Assembly (NCBI RefSeq): GCF_023169965.1
Contig: NZ_AP025592.1
Coordinates: 744,001 to 808,000, forward strand
Source of the DNA: Anaeromyxobacter paludicola
GTDB taxonomy: Bacteria; Myxococcota; Myxococcia; Myxococcales; Anaeromyxobacteraceae
DNA length: 64,000 nt
Reading direction: 5' to 3'
The notes beneath the pieces are model-generated. The model made no database searches, was not told the DNA's origin, and was given only the letters and a program-made list of their open reading frames with translations. The translations under genes were made by a program, and so were the position numbers. This document shows positions 55,597 through 62,933 of this stretch, one piece after another; position 1 is the stretch's first letter, and the number at the start of each line of letters is the position of its first letter.

Positions 55597-55618
55597 GGGA
55601 CACTCCTTGACTGCGGGT

Positions 55619-56113
55619 TTAGCCTGCGGAGACGACGCCGGCGCGGACCTTCAGCCCGCTCCGGGTGAGGAGGTAGATGAGCCCGGCCGCGACCACCCCG
55701 AGGATGATGAGGGGCTTCGCGACGCCGAGCGAGGCGGAGCCGAGCACGTCGCCGGCGGTGTCGGCCACGGTCTCGGCGACGTGCCCGACGCCCTGGACGG
55801 CGTCGGTCACGACGGTGCTGAGCGAGGTCGGGAAGCTCGCCAGGAACGCGGCCGCTCGAGCGGAGAGCGTGGCGTCGTTGGCGAGGTCGGCGATCTCGCG
55901 GGCGTTCTGCGCGATTTTCCGGCCGGTCTGCTGCCAGGCCGAGAGCTTCGCGGAGTCCTGCGCCGCCGCGTCGGCGAGCTGCTCCCAGTACAAGGCCGAG
56001 GAGTGCCAGGAGTCCACCATGTCGTGGATCCGCTCGTCGGACTGGTACTGGGGCAGAGCGAACAGACCGTCGTTCACCTGCACCATGGCGGCGATCTGTT
56101 CGCTCTGCGTCAT
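55619..56113 (-). CDS. Viral helical protein with C-terminal membrane anchor
   Basis: 164 aa. Helical soluble body (residues 1-100, YQSDERIHDMVDSWHSSALYWEQLADAAAQDSAKL) and a membrane helix at about 132-150 (ASLGVAKPLIILGVVAAGLIYLL) with a short basic tail. Suggests a tail-anchored structural protein. No family. Confidence 0.6.
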   Translation of the reverse strand: MTQSEQIAAMVQVNDGLFALPQYQSDERIHDMVDSWHSSALYWEQLADAAAQDSAKLSAWQQTGRKIAQNAREIADLANDATLSARAAAFLASFPTSLSTVVTDAVQGVGHVAETVADTAGDVLGSASLGVAKPLIILGVVAAGLIYLLTRSGLKVRAGVVSAG

Positions 56114-56117
56114 GCGC

Positions 56118-56327
56118 TCACTCGTCGGAGGTGAGGTTGCCGATCGCGTTGAGGATGCTCGAGGCGGCGTTGCCGGCGGCCTGGACGGTGCCGGGCACGG
56201 CGCTGAAGGTGCCGCCGAAGAGCGTGGAGCCGGGGGCCGGCAGGAGGGTGGTGGTCGAGGGCTTCAGCAGGAAGTACGCGACCACCACGCCGCCGACGCC
56301 GAGCAGGATGAGCGTGCGCGGCTTCAC
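56118..56327 (-). CDS. Viral small membrane protein next to the capsid gene
   Basis: 69 aa. N-terminal helix LILLGVGGVVVAYFLL then a polar, Gly/Ser-rich stretch ending NLTSDE. It starts 3 bp after the capsid-candidate stop. Possible minor membrane structural protein. Confidence 0.6.
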   Translation of the reverse strand: MKPRTLILLGVGGVVVAYFLLKPSTTTLLPAPGSTLFGGTFSAVPGTVQAAGNAASSILNAIGNLTSDE

Positions 56328-56330
56328 GGG

Positions 56331-57449
56331 CTACCCCTTGTGCTGCAGCGGGAGGTACTGCGCCAGGCGCTGCGAGCTCGAGGTGGAACCGTCGGCCGTC
56401 TTGATGTCGAACGAGCCGGACGGGCGGGGGAAGCCGAGCTGGGCGTTCGCCTGCTGGCGCTGCGCCTCGGTGCGCGGCGGGACCGAGCGCCAGCCGACGC
56501 GGAACGCGGTCTTCGAGCCGGTGACGTCGATCACCAGGTTCTTGTTGACCTGGAGGCAGCGGCTCAGGCCGTAGCGCGGGGGCGGGGTGAGGAGCGGAAT
56601 CCACGGCACGGAGACCGTGTTGGCGGCGCCGTTGCCCACGAGCGGGTCGTCCGGCAGGGCCTCGCCGGCCACGGGCGCGGTGGCGCTGTTCACCTGCAGC
56701 GAGCCGCCTTCGGCGTTGAGCCAGTCGAAGTAGCGGACGAGGTCGGCGAGTCGGACCGGGAGGTTCGAGAGCACCTGGCCGTCGGCGGTGAGCTGCACCG
56801 TCGAGACCTGGGTGTCGTCGATCGAGGAGCCGTCCTCGTTGAAGATGGCGAGGTGCGTGTACAGCCGCGACCCCTCGATCACGATGTGCTGGCCGTTCCA
56901 GTCGAGCTTGCCGATCTCGACGTCGGAGGGGAGCACGAGCGGCGAGGCCGGCTCGTTCACGAGGTAGGTGGTGAGCGTGCCGGTGATGCTGGCGACGTTC
57001 GGGAAGAGGCTCGGCAGGTCGCTGAAGTCGATGCTCAGCGGCTTCTGCGCGAAGAGCTCGGGGCGCATGGCGCTGTCGCCGGGGCTCGCGGCGCGCGGGT
57101 CGGAGAAGGGGATCATGACCGCGACGCGCCGGTTGAAGACGCCGGCGTTCGTGGCGGGCACGTCGGCCGGCTGGGAGAACTGCAGGCCGCGCACGTGGTG
57201 GCTCAGGATCCGGAAGTGCTGCCCGGTCGAGAGGATCTTGTCGCCGAGCTGGATGTTCTTGAAGATGCGGTGCAGCTGCTCGCCGGCGATGGCGACGGCG
57301 GCGCCGCCCTGGGTGATGACCAGGTCGAGGACGGCCATGATGGCCGGGGCGCGAACGCCCTGGGGGGTCTCCTTGAGGGAGACCTGGATCGACCCCGGCA
57401 TCGCCAGGGCCTTCTGCTCGAGCTTGAAGAAGGACTGACCACGGAACAT
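56331..57449 (-). CDS. Candidate major capsid protein
   Basis: 372 aa from ATG 57449. Soluble, long alternating hydrophobic/polar stretches suggesting beta strands: GSIQVSLKETPQGVRAPAIMAVLDLVITQGG near the start and ASITGTLTTYLVNEPASPLVLPSDVEIGKLDWNGQHIVIEGSRLYTHLAIFN in the middle, with Pro/Gly-rich turns. No HK97-type, portal or protease companion. It is the largest soluble protein in the block with ATPase and small membrane proteins, as expected for a major capsid protein; size suits a double jelly-roll (PM2 P2 is about 270 aa, PRD1 P3 about 395). Assignment is by context and composition; structure prediction would test it. Confidence 0.55.
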   Translation of the reverse strand: MFRGQSFFKLEQKALAMPGSIQVSLKETPQGVRAPAIMAVLDLVITQGGAAVAIAGEQLHRIFKNIQLGDKILSTGQHFRILSHHVRGLQFSQPADVPATNAGVFNRRVAVMIPFSDPRAASPGDSAMRPELFAQKPLSIDFSDLPSLFPNVASITGTLTTYLVNEPASPLVLPSDVEIGKLDWNGQHIVIEGSRLYTHLAIFNEDGSSIDDTQVSTVQLTADGQVLSNLPVRLADLVRYFDWLNAEGGSLQVNSATAPVAGEALPDDPLVGNGAANTVSVPWIPLLTPPPRYGLSRCLQVNKNLVIDVTGSKTAFRVGWRSVPPRTEAQRQQANAQLGFPRPSGSFDIKTADGSTSSSQRLAQYLPLQHKG

Positions 57450-57460
57450 GGGGGCGGCTC

Positions 57461-57589
57461 CTAGGCGCTCTTCGACGCGAAGAGGGTGGAGAGGTCGAGC
57501 TTCGACTCGAGGCCGGTCGTCTTCAGGATGACGATCACGGCCACGGTCACGGCGGCACAGGTGGCGAGGGCGGCGATGTTGCGCGGCAT
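57461..57589 (-). CDS. Viral 42-aa single-helix protein
   Basis: 42 aa, too short for common gene callers. ATG 57589, ending 11 bp before the capsid candidate. ALATCAAVTVAVIVIL is a membrane helix followed by a polar tail. It might also recall an inovirus major coat peptide, but the neighbours argue for a membrane structural protein. Confidence 0.55.
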   Translation of the reverse strand: MPRNIAALATCAAVTVAVIVILKTTGLESKLDLSTLFASKSA

Positions 57590-57686
57590 GCGATGGTTCT
57601 CCTGAGTGACAAGGCACTCGAAGTGAATGCCGGCACGCTCGCACCTCAGAACGGGCGCCGCGACTTAGTGGTGAGCAAGCAGGAAG

Positions 57687-57905
57687 TCAGGTTTCAGAGC
57701 CGGCCTGGTGCTCGTTGCCGCAGCGCGGGCAGATGCAGCGCGAGCGGAGGAACGACCAGCGGTCGCGCCAGGAGCGGCGGCGCGCCTCGAGGCGGCACTC
57801 GGCGCTGCAGTAGCGCGGCGGAGCGTTGCGGCGCACCGACCACCGGAACGTGCGGCGGCACTCGGCGCAGCGGAGCGTGCGGCTACGGCCAGGTCGTGAA
57901 TGCAC
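57687..57905 (-). CDS. Viral small zinc-finger protein
   Basis: 72 aa with three cysteine pairs: CAECRR, CSAECR (CxxxC) and CPRCG near the end, and many arginines. The first pair of clusters resembles an FCS/MYM-type finger. Likely binds DNA or RNA. Starts inside the ATPase 3' end (23-bp overlap). Confidence 0.65.
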   Translation of the reverse strand: MHSRPGRSRTLRCAECRRTFRWSVRRNAPPRYCSAECRLEARRRSWRDRWSFLRSRCICPRCGNEHQAGSET

Positions 57906-58461
57906 CGACGGCCCTCGAGCTCAGGAGGCGCTGCGCGGCGAGAGCGCTGGTGGCGTCGGGGAGCCAGCCCTCGCGGTAGACCCGCTCCGCGTCCACGAAG
58001 GAGCGCAGCCGTCCGATGTAGATGCGCTGGGAGAGCGAGACCACGTCCGCCGGCAGGTTCGCCGGCCGGTGGGTGGCGAGGAGGGCATGCACGGCGCAGT
58101 TGTCGCCGGCGGCGTTGGGGATGCCGCCCTCGCCGCGCTTCAGGATCTGCAGCAGCGGGTTCTCGTGCCACTTCCCGGACCTGAAGAGCCCGTCGGCTTC
58201 GTCGTCCACCAGGACGACGTCACCGACGTCGATCGCGAGCTGCGCCACCTCGCGCGGGTCGGCGCCGGGGAACCGGCAGAACCTCGGGATGCTCTCCGCG
58301 GCGCGGAGCTGCGCCACCGTGAACGGCGCGCCATCCCAGTCGCCCGGGCGGTGCTCCACGATGAAGAACGCTCGCACGCCGGCCCGGGAGCCGTAGACGT
58401 GCGAGCGCATCAGCGTGGTTTTGCCGCAGCGCGGCTCGCCGAGGTAGAGCGCGACGCTCAC
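57883..58461 (-). CDS. FtsK/A32-like packaging ATPase
   Basis: 192 aa from GTG 58461 (GTGA overlap). Walker A GEPRCGKT (residues 8-15), Walker B VVLVDDE (82-88), then ATHRPANLP at 129-137, a pattern seen in the Zot/HerA/A32 branch (sensor and arginine-type position). Length and lack of a membrane helix favour a viral genome-packaging ATPase, as PM2 P9 or PRD1 P9, over a filamentous-phage Zot protein, which carries a membrane segment. Sits directly before the capsid block. Confidence 0.7.
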   Translation of the reverse strand: MSVALYLGEPRCGKTTLMRSHVYGSRAGVRAFFIVEHRPGDWDGAPFTVAQLRAAESIPRFCRFPGADPREVAQLAIDVGDVVLVDDEADGLFRSGKWHENPLLQILKRGEGGIPNAAGDNCAVHALLATHRPANLPADVVSLSQRIYIGRLRSFVDAERVYREGWLPDATSALAAQRLLSSRAVGAFTTWP

Positions 58462-59240
58462 GCCGCGATCGCTCCCTGGCTGTGCGGCGCCGGCGAGCTC
58501 GCGGGCGCGGCCTTCGGCTCCGGCGGCTTGTTCTTCTCCGCCTCGAGCATTTTCCAGCAGACGTAGCGGTTCACGCCGATCATCGTCAGGCCGATGGCGA
58601 GCGCGACGGCCGGGTCCATGTTGCCGCCGTACTTGTAGATCGTCTCCTCGAGCGGCGTCCGGATCGAGGTCTTCTCTTCGGCGCTCAGCGGCTGGTGCGG
58701 CGGCAGGCGCGCCGCGGCCACGTCGAGCAGGCCGAACACGAAGTCGGCCTCGCTCCGCACGCTCGCCCGGGCGGCCTCGCGCGCCGCCGGGTCTTCGGGG
58801 AGCTCCCGCCGCGCCGGCGGCGCCTCGCCAGCCTGCGCGGGCGCCGCCGGCGACGTCGCAGCGTCGGGCGGCTTGGGGGCATTCTTCGAGCCGGGCGGGC
58901 GGCCCGGCTTACGCTTCGGCGCCAGCTCCGGAGCCGGCAGGCTCGCCAGTGGGTTCGCCGTCGGGTCCGGCGCTTTCGGGAGTCTCTCGGCCGCCGCCGG
59001 CGGCGTGGTCGCCGTCGTCGGAGGGAGGGGGGTCGACGGGGTCGCCGCCGGCGGGGCCGGAGTCGTTGATCTGGAGCTCGGGGGAGGGGTTTTCCTGGCC
59101 GGCGGAGGCGTCGGCGAGGGTTTCCGGGTGGGCGTCGGGGAGGGCATCGGTGGTGGTCTCCTCGCCGAACAGGAAGTCGGCCAAGGCGGAGGAATTGCGG
59201 TTCTCAGCATCCATTTTGGAACCCCTGGAAAATCAACCAC
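58458..59240 (-). CDS. Viral AT-hook-like protein, 3' frame of a frame-disrupted gene
   Basis: Open frame of 260 aa, but only the last about 175 residues look coded. They contain KRKPGRPPGSKN (AT-hook-like DNA-binding element), an acidic/helical middle and a hydrophobic helix MDPAVALAIGLTMIGVNRYVCW near the end. The first about 85 residues are Pro/Thr-rich translation of another frame. Third-codon GC is high from about 59000 downward. The real start lies in the overlapping frame at 59214; a shift near 58988-59005 would join them into one about 250-aa protein. Confidence 0.55.
   Translation of the reverse strand: MVDFPGVPKWMLRTAIPPPWPTSCSARRPPPMPSPTPTRKPSPTPPPARKTPPPSSRSTTPAPPAATPSTPLPPTTATTPPAAAERLPKAPDPTANPLASLPAPELAPKRKPGRPPGSKNAPKPPDAATSPAAPAQAGEAPPARRELPEDPAAREAARASVRSEADFVFGLLDVAAARLPPHQPLSAEEKTSIRTPLEETIYKYGGNMDPAVALAIGLTMIGVNRYVCWKMLEAEKNKPPEPKAAPASSPAPHSQGAIAA
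58909..59214 (-). CDS. Acidic N-terminal part of the frame-disrupted viral gene
   Basis: 101 aa from ATG 59214 with AGGGG 9 nt upstream, the best start signal here. Residues 1-75 are natural-looking and acidic (MDAENRNSSALADFLFGEE...). After about residue 75 third-codon GC falls, while it rises in the overlapping frame. Likely the 5' part of one gene, joined to the AT-hook part by programmed shift or a sequence error in a GC repeat. First gene of the structural operon. Confidence 0.5.
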   Translation of the reverse strand: MDAENRNSSALADFLFGEETTTDALPDAHPETLADASAGQENPSPELQINDSGPAGGDPVDPPPSDDGDHAAGGGRETPESAGPDGEPTGEPAGSGAGAEA

Positions 59241-59305
59241 TTACAGGCGTGGGATTTTCGTTCCGAGTTTCTTCGCTCGGGAATTTCCCTCACCCACCGG
59301 AAACG
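59215..59305 (-). promoter_or_regulatory. Likely promoter region of the viral structural operon
   Basis: The only gap of over 60 bp within the viral block besides the ends. TTGACG is present on the minus strand near 59303, but the matching -10 is weak. An inverted repeat GGGAA-T-TTCCC (59279-59289) and a short hairpin CCGAG...CTCGG (59263-59280) overlap. Probably where late transcription starts and is controlled. Confidence 0.4.
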
Positions 59306-59557
59306 TCAAACGGGGCGTCCGGAAATGCTGGCGCCGCTGGCATCCACCTCGGCCTGGTCGAGCTCGAGGTCGGCGAGCGCCACCAGCACCGGCACCCCGC
59401 CGCCGCGGAGGCAGCCGAACGAGACCCGCGCCGACGGCACGCCGCCGACGTCGAGCAGCTCCAACACGTACCCGGCGCAGTGCTCGGGGAGCGGCTCGAG
59501 GCCGACCGGCGACCACTCGAGCTCGCGCTGCAGGAGGACCGGATCGCCGACTCTCAC
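59306..59557 (-). CDS. Viral 83-aa protein, last of the early operon
   Basis: 83 aa from GTG 59557, sharing GTGA with the gene before. Soluble, beta-like sequence (VLLQRELEWSPVGLEPLPEHCAGYVLELL...). No family. Translation coupling supports it as a real gene. Confidence 0.6.
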   Translation of the reverse strand: MRVGDPVLLQRELEWSPVGLEPLPEHCAGYVLELLDVGGVPSARVSFGCLRGGGVPVLVALADLELDQAEVDASGASISGRPV

Positions 59558-59853
59558 GGCCGGGACTCGAGCTGCAGCGGGGGCAGGGCAGGGGAGTCGT
59601 TCTCGGACTTTCGGCACGTCGGGCAGAGCTCGAGCCCCTCCCGGCCGAGCTGCAGCGGGAAGCGGTGGTCGCCGCACCCGTCGCAGAGCTGGCGCCGGTA
59701 GCCCGGCCGGCGCGCGCCGCCGCGGAGCTCGTGCTTGCGCTTCAGCGCGCACGGCGCCGAGCCGCAGAACACGCGGGCGCGGCCGCGGCGGTGCCGGCGC
59801 ACGGCGAAGGGCTGGTGGCAGTACGGGCAGCGGTTCAGGGTCTGGGGGGTCAC
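59554..59853 (-). CDS. Viral zinc-finger protein downstream of Rep
   Basis: 99 aa from GTG 59853 (GTGA overlap with Rep). Four cysteine pairs: CPYC (9-12), CGSAPC (30-35), CDGC (57-60), CPTC (77-80), with many arginines, so at least two zinc sites. Likely nucleic-acid binding, an accessory or regulator for replication. Confidence 0.65.
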   Translation of the reverse strand: MTPQTLNRCPYCHQPFAVRRHRRGRARVFCGSAPCALKRKHELRGGARRPGYRRQLCDGCGDHRFPLQLGREGLELCPTCRKSENDSPALPPLQLESRP

Positions 59854-61166
59854 GCTGGCGGCTCCTCGGGTGGACCTGCGGCGGACTGCTGAGCGGCGGC
59901 GAGCCGCTCGTACAGCTCGGCGGCGTCGGCGCCGTCGGCGACGATCGAGTGCTGCGCGCCGCACTTCGGGCAGACCTTCGGCGGCGGCTCGAGGCGCTTG
60001 AAGAAGTCGCCGAACCATTGAATCCACTTCGCGTTCCAGCCCGACCAGCCCGCGAAGACTCGAGCCATGTACGTGGCGTGCTCGAAGATGGCGGCCTCGT
60101 TGTCCCGGGTGTCGAACTGCACCCAGACGTCGGGCGAGCAGCGCTCGCGGTACTCGGCGCCGATGATCTGAGCCCACGCCTCGCGGAGCCTCTCGAGCTC
60201 GCCCTCGGTGAGCATGCCCCGGGGCACGTGGCCGCGGCGCCAGGCCGAGGCGTGGGCGGCGCGCTCCATCCAGAAGACGTTGAAGTGCGGCGAGAACTCG
60301 GTGGGGTCCTCGTCGCCCACCGGGTGCACGACGACGCAGGCCCAGGCGGCGTTGAGCGTCGAGCCGTGCTGCAGGAACTTCCAGAGGTTGCGGCGCACCT
60401 CGCGCACGCGCTCGGGGTCCATGAACTGCGCCCGATGCTCGGGCGGCACGGTCAGGACGGCCCGCTTCACCGACCAGAGGGAGGCGTTGGCGCCGCGAGG
60501 CGAGCGGCTGCGGGCGTCGTCGATGCTGGCCAGGATCTTCTCGGCCATCCGCTCGCCGGAGTCCCGGGAGACCACCGGGGCGCAGTAGACGCAGTCGCGG
60601 CGCTCGCACCCCTTGGTCACCAACTTGATCCCGCACAAGCACTTCACCGCCAGCTGAGTGGTCTCGCAGCGTTGCGCGCTTTTCCGTGCTTTCGAGATAA
60701 GGGAAGCAACGTCGGCGAACGCCTCCGGGTTCCACTTCGGCGCCTTCTGAATGCGCCTCGCCTTCGCTCCAACCTCGCGCCCGCAGTCGGGATCCGAGCA
60801 GTCGGACGCCATACGGTCGGTGACGACCCGCGGGCGCGCCCACCGGGCGAGCCGATTCTCAAGGCGATCGCGCGGTACGGCCCTGGCGCGGCCCAGGAAG
60901 CCCGTGCCGGCGTCGAAGGCGTCACGGGCCGCCCAGGCCGGCTCGAAGCCGCTGGCGAGCTCGGCGGCCTCCGTGGCGCGCGCCACCGCGCGCATCTCCA
61001 TCGCCTCGAGCGTCTCCCGGTGCTCGAGCTCCTCGGCCGCGTAGGCGTTCCAGGCGTAGACCTGGCGCTCCTTCGGGCCGGTGCGCTCCGGCTCCTCCCG
61101 GCGCGGCGCGCGGACGGGCCGCACCGGGAAGAGCGAGCGCTGCGGGGTAGCGGCCTCGGAGATCAC
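59850..61166 (-). CDS. HUH-like rolling-circle replication initiator (Rep)
   Basis: 438 aa. A cysteine-rich zinc region (C176, C178, C187, C192, C195; KCLCG...KGCERRDCVYC) precedes SPHFNVFW at 292-299, a HUH-type metal motif with the second His replaced by Asn, and HATYMARVF near 363-371 offers the nicking Tyr (Y366). A CPKC pair sits at 399-402. The order Zn region, HUH, Tyr resembles IS91/PM2-P12/plasmid Rep proteins of the rolling-circle class (family knowledge). Expected role: nicks one strand to start rolling-circle copying. Coupled by ATGA to the gene before. Confidence 0.65.
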   Translation of the reverse strand: MISEAATPQRSLFPVRPVRAPRREEPERTGPKERQVYAWNAYAAEELEHRETLEAMEMRAVARATEAAELASGFEPAWAARDAFDAGTGFLGRARAVPRDRLENRLARWARPRVVTDRMASDCSDPDCGREVGAKARRIQKAPKWNPEAFADVASLISKARKSAQRCETTQLAVKCLCGIKLVTKGCERRDCVYCAPVVSRDSGERMAEKILASIDDARSRSPRGANASLWSVKRAVLTVPPEHRAQFMDPERVREVRRNLWKFLQHGSTLNAAWACVVVHPVGDEDPTEFSPHFNVFWMERAAHASAWRRGHVPRGMLTEGELERLREAWAQIIGAEYRERCSPDVWVQFDTRDNEAAIFEHATYMARVFAGWSGWNAKWIQWFGDFFKRLEPPPKVCPKCGAQHSIVADGADAAELYERLAAAQQSAAGPPEEPPA

Positions 61167-61366
61167 GGCGCCGGCGGCTCCCGAGTGAGCGTCACGCGGA
61201 GCTGCTCGCCGGCGTGGAACGTGGCGAAGACCGCGTCCCCGGTGTCGTTCACGATCTCGATGAACTCGCAGGCGTACTCGATGACCTGGCGCTCGCCGTT
61301 GAGCAGGTGAACGGTGACGGGCTCTTCCGGCAGGGCGCCGAAGAGAACGAGCAGGGGATTCGTCAC
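61163..61366 (-). CDS. Viral 67-aa early protein
   Basis: 67 aa, soluble, acidic middle (VIEYACEFIEIVNDTGDAVFATFHAGEQLRVTL). No family. ATGA overlaps at both ends link it to the early operon and Rep. Confidence 0.6.
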   Translation of the reverse strand: MTNPLLVLFGALPEEPVTVHLLNGERQVIEYACEFIEIVNDTGDAVFATFHAGEQLRVTLTREPPAP

Positions 61367-61599
61367 CCGACCACCTCTTCCGGCATGCCGAGCAGCTCGC
61401 GCGCCAGCGCGTCGAGGCGAAGCGGCTTGGGGGGAGGGGACCAGCGGCGGACGACGGCGGCGAGCGCGGCCGAGAGCTCGAGCTCGCGCGCCTGACGCTC
61501 GAGCGCGGGCGCCTCGAGCACCGCCCTGTGGGCGAGCTCGAGGCGCCGCACGTCGGCGACGACCAGGTGCCGGACGTGGACCACGTCGGGCGAGCTCAC
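61363..61599 (-). CDS. Viral 78-aa early helical protein
   Basis: 78 aa from GTG 61599, where GTGA overlaps the preceding stop. Helical and Arg/Glu/Leu-rich (VADVRRLELAHRAVLEAPALERQARELELS). No family. A longer open frame upstream has no such coupling, so this start is preferred. Confidence 0.55.
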   Translation of the reverse strand: MSSPDVVHVRHLVVADVRRLELAHRAVLEAPALERQARELELSAALAAVVRRWSPPPKPLRLDALARELLGMPEEVVG

Positions 61600-61916
61600 C
61601 GCGCCCTCGTGCGGGCGGCGGGGTGGTCCGGATGGCGCGCGAAGAACGCGACGTTCATCCGCGCCACCTGCGAGCAGTACGCGCGCCAGGGCTTGATGGT
61701 GAACCAGGGGGCGAGCGCCATCAGGTGCTCCACCTCCTCGTAGCGGTCGCGCGCCTTCTCCACGTCGGCGAACGCAGAGAGGAGCTCGGCCTCGGTTCCC
61801 ACCGCGTATCGAGGCGGCGCCGGCGTCGCGGGCCGGAGCGACCACAGGACGGCAAGGGCCGACGTGATGAAGTAGACGAGGACGGTGGCGGCGGCCGCAG
61901 AGGCGAGCGCGCTCAC
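61596..61916 (-). CDS. Viral early protein with N-terminal membrane helix
   Basis: 106 aa. Helix ASAAAATVLVYFITSALAVLWSL then a helical soluble part (ADVEKARDRYEEVEHLMALAPWF). Overlaps its neighbours by ATGA and GTGA. Function unknown; an odd placement for a membrane protein amid replication genes. Confidence 0.6.
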   Translation of the reverse strand: MSALASAAAATVLVYFITSALAVLWSLRPATPAPPRYAVGTEAELLSAFADVEKARDRYEEVEHLMALAPWFTIKPWRAYCSQVARMNVAFFARHPDHPAARTRAR

Positions 61917-62107
61917 GGCGTCGGCTCCGGGTGATCGCTCCAGGCCACCGCAAAGGCCTTGAGGACGCCGCCGATCCGCTCGGCCTCCTCGGGGGTGAGG
62001 TCGCGCGGGACCGTCAACGAGCTGTCGACGGCCATGTGGCTCGAGGACTCGGCCCGCAGCGGCACCTGGTGGGTGAGCATCACGGGGTACTTCTTCGCGT
62101 CGTTCAT
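61913..62107 (-). CDS. Viral 64-aa early protein
   Basis: 64 aa from ATG 62107, with ATGA overlaps on both sides. Soluble: DSSLTVPRDLTPEEAERIGGVLKAFAVAWSD. No family recognised. Confidence 0.55.
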   Translation of the reverse strand: MNDAKKYPVMLTHQVPLRAESSSHMAVDSSLTVPRDLTPEEAERIGGVLKAFAVAWSDHPEPTP

Positions 62108-62571
62108 CGGACCCCTCCGTTCCTGGGAACTCGCTGGTGTTCCGGAACGAGCGGCTCGAGCTCGTCCGCGGTGGCCTCGTCGCCGGCGAGGACGGCGGCG
62201 AGGTAGGCAGCTCGCACGCCGTCGGCGGCGCTCTGCTCGGTCATCAGGGCGGTGGCCTGGCGCTGCGCCATCGCGTTCTCGCGGACGGCGAAGAGCTCGG
62301 CCGCGAGCGCGTCGAGCGCGAACTGGTGGCGCAGCCTGGCGGCGCGGAGCGCAGCCTCGGCGTCGGCGCGCGCGATGCTGCCGACGAGCTCGGCGCCGGC
62401 GGTCTCGGCCGCGGCGATCGCGTCGGCAAGGGCGAGCTGCACCTCGACGACCTCGGGCGGCTGAGCAGCCACCCGGGCGATGTTCACGGCGGCCGCCTTC
62501 GCGGCGCGCACGTTGTAGGAGGCCCCGGCCGCCTGGGGGGCGGCCGCGACCACGGGGCACGGGGCGCGCAT
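62104..62571 (-). CDS. Viral 155-aa helical early protein
   Basis: 155 aa, ATG 62571 with GGGAGG about 7 nt upstream. Ala-rich helices with coiled-coil character (LALADAIAAAETAGAELVGSIARADAEAALRAARLRHQFALDALAAELFAVRENAMAQRQ). Probably the first intact gene of the early operon. Possibly single-strand DNA-binding or regulatory; no family match. Confidence 0.6.
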   Translation of the reverse strand: MRAPCPVVAAAPQAAGASYNVRAAKAAAVNIARVAAQPPEVVEVQLALADAIAAAETAGAELVGSIARADAEAALRAARLRHQFALDALAAELFAVRENAMAQRQATALMTEQSAADGVRAAYLAAVLAGDEATADELEPLVPEHQRVPRNGGVR

Positions 62572-62903
62572 TTAGCGCCTCCCGTCCGGGAATTGCCGCG
62601 CAATCGGCCGGTGCGCGGCTGGATTGCGCGGAGCAAACGGGCGCGGGACCTGGTGCTCGGGGAGTCTCGCCGCGGCGGCGACGAACGGCAGGGCGCTCGT
62701 GCGGACGGTGGCGCCCACGCTCGAGCCTACAGAGCGGAGCACGCGGCGGCAGCTCGGGCAGGTTACGAGCTCGCCCGGCCGGACGCCGGCCGAACAGGCG
62801 GCGTGCGAGCTCGCGCAGGTGCCGGAGCTGCCAGGTCCCCCGCGGACTGAGGAACTGACAACTCCGGCACCCCCCCGGGACGCGAGATATCGACCCCGCG
62901 CAC
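62572..62903 (-). pseudogene. Frame-disrupted small zinc-ribbon gene at the provirus right end
   Basis: Continuous coding character is visible in three consecutive frames. From GTG 62903 a short frame leads to the seven-base homopolymer at 62870-62876; a second frame then shows CRSCQFLSPRGTWQLRHL; after a GC palindrome near 62773-62796 a third frame gives PGELVTCPSCRRVLRS and runs to TAA 62572, touching the next ATG. Joined, the CxxC and CxxC pairs would form one zinc ribbon of about 100 aa. Either two small indels or sequence errors in GC-rich runs. Also holds an exact 10-bp inverted repeat (62596-62605 and 62622-62631). Confidence 0.4.
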
Positions 62904-62933
62904 TCCCGCCCCCCGACTCGGGATTCCGGCCGG

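Noticed and set aside
57461-57589. The element as a filamentous (inovirus) phage with this 42-aa peptide as coat protein
   Set aside because: dif integration, Rep and a Zot-like ATPase would fit, but the ATPase has no membrane helix and the block contains a 372-aa soluble protein, a lytic transglycosylase and many other membrane proteins. Kept only as the alternative hypothesis.
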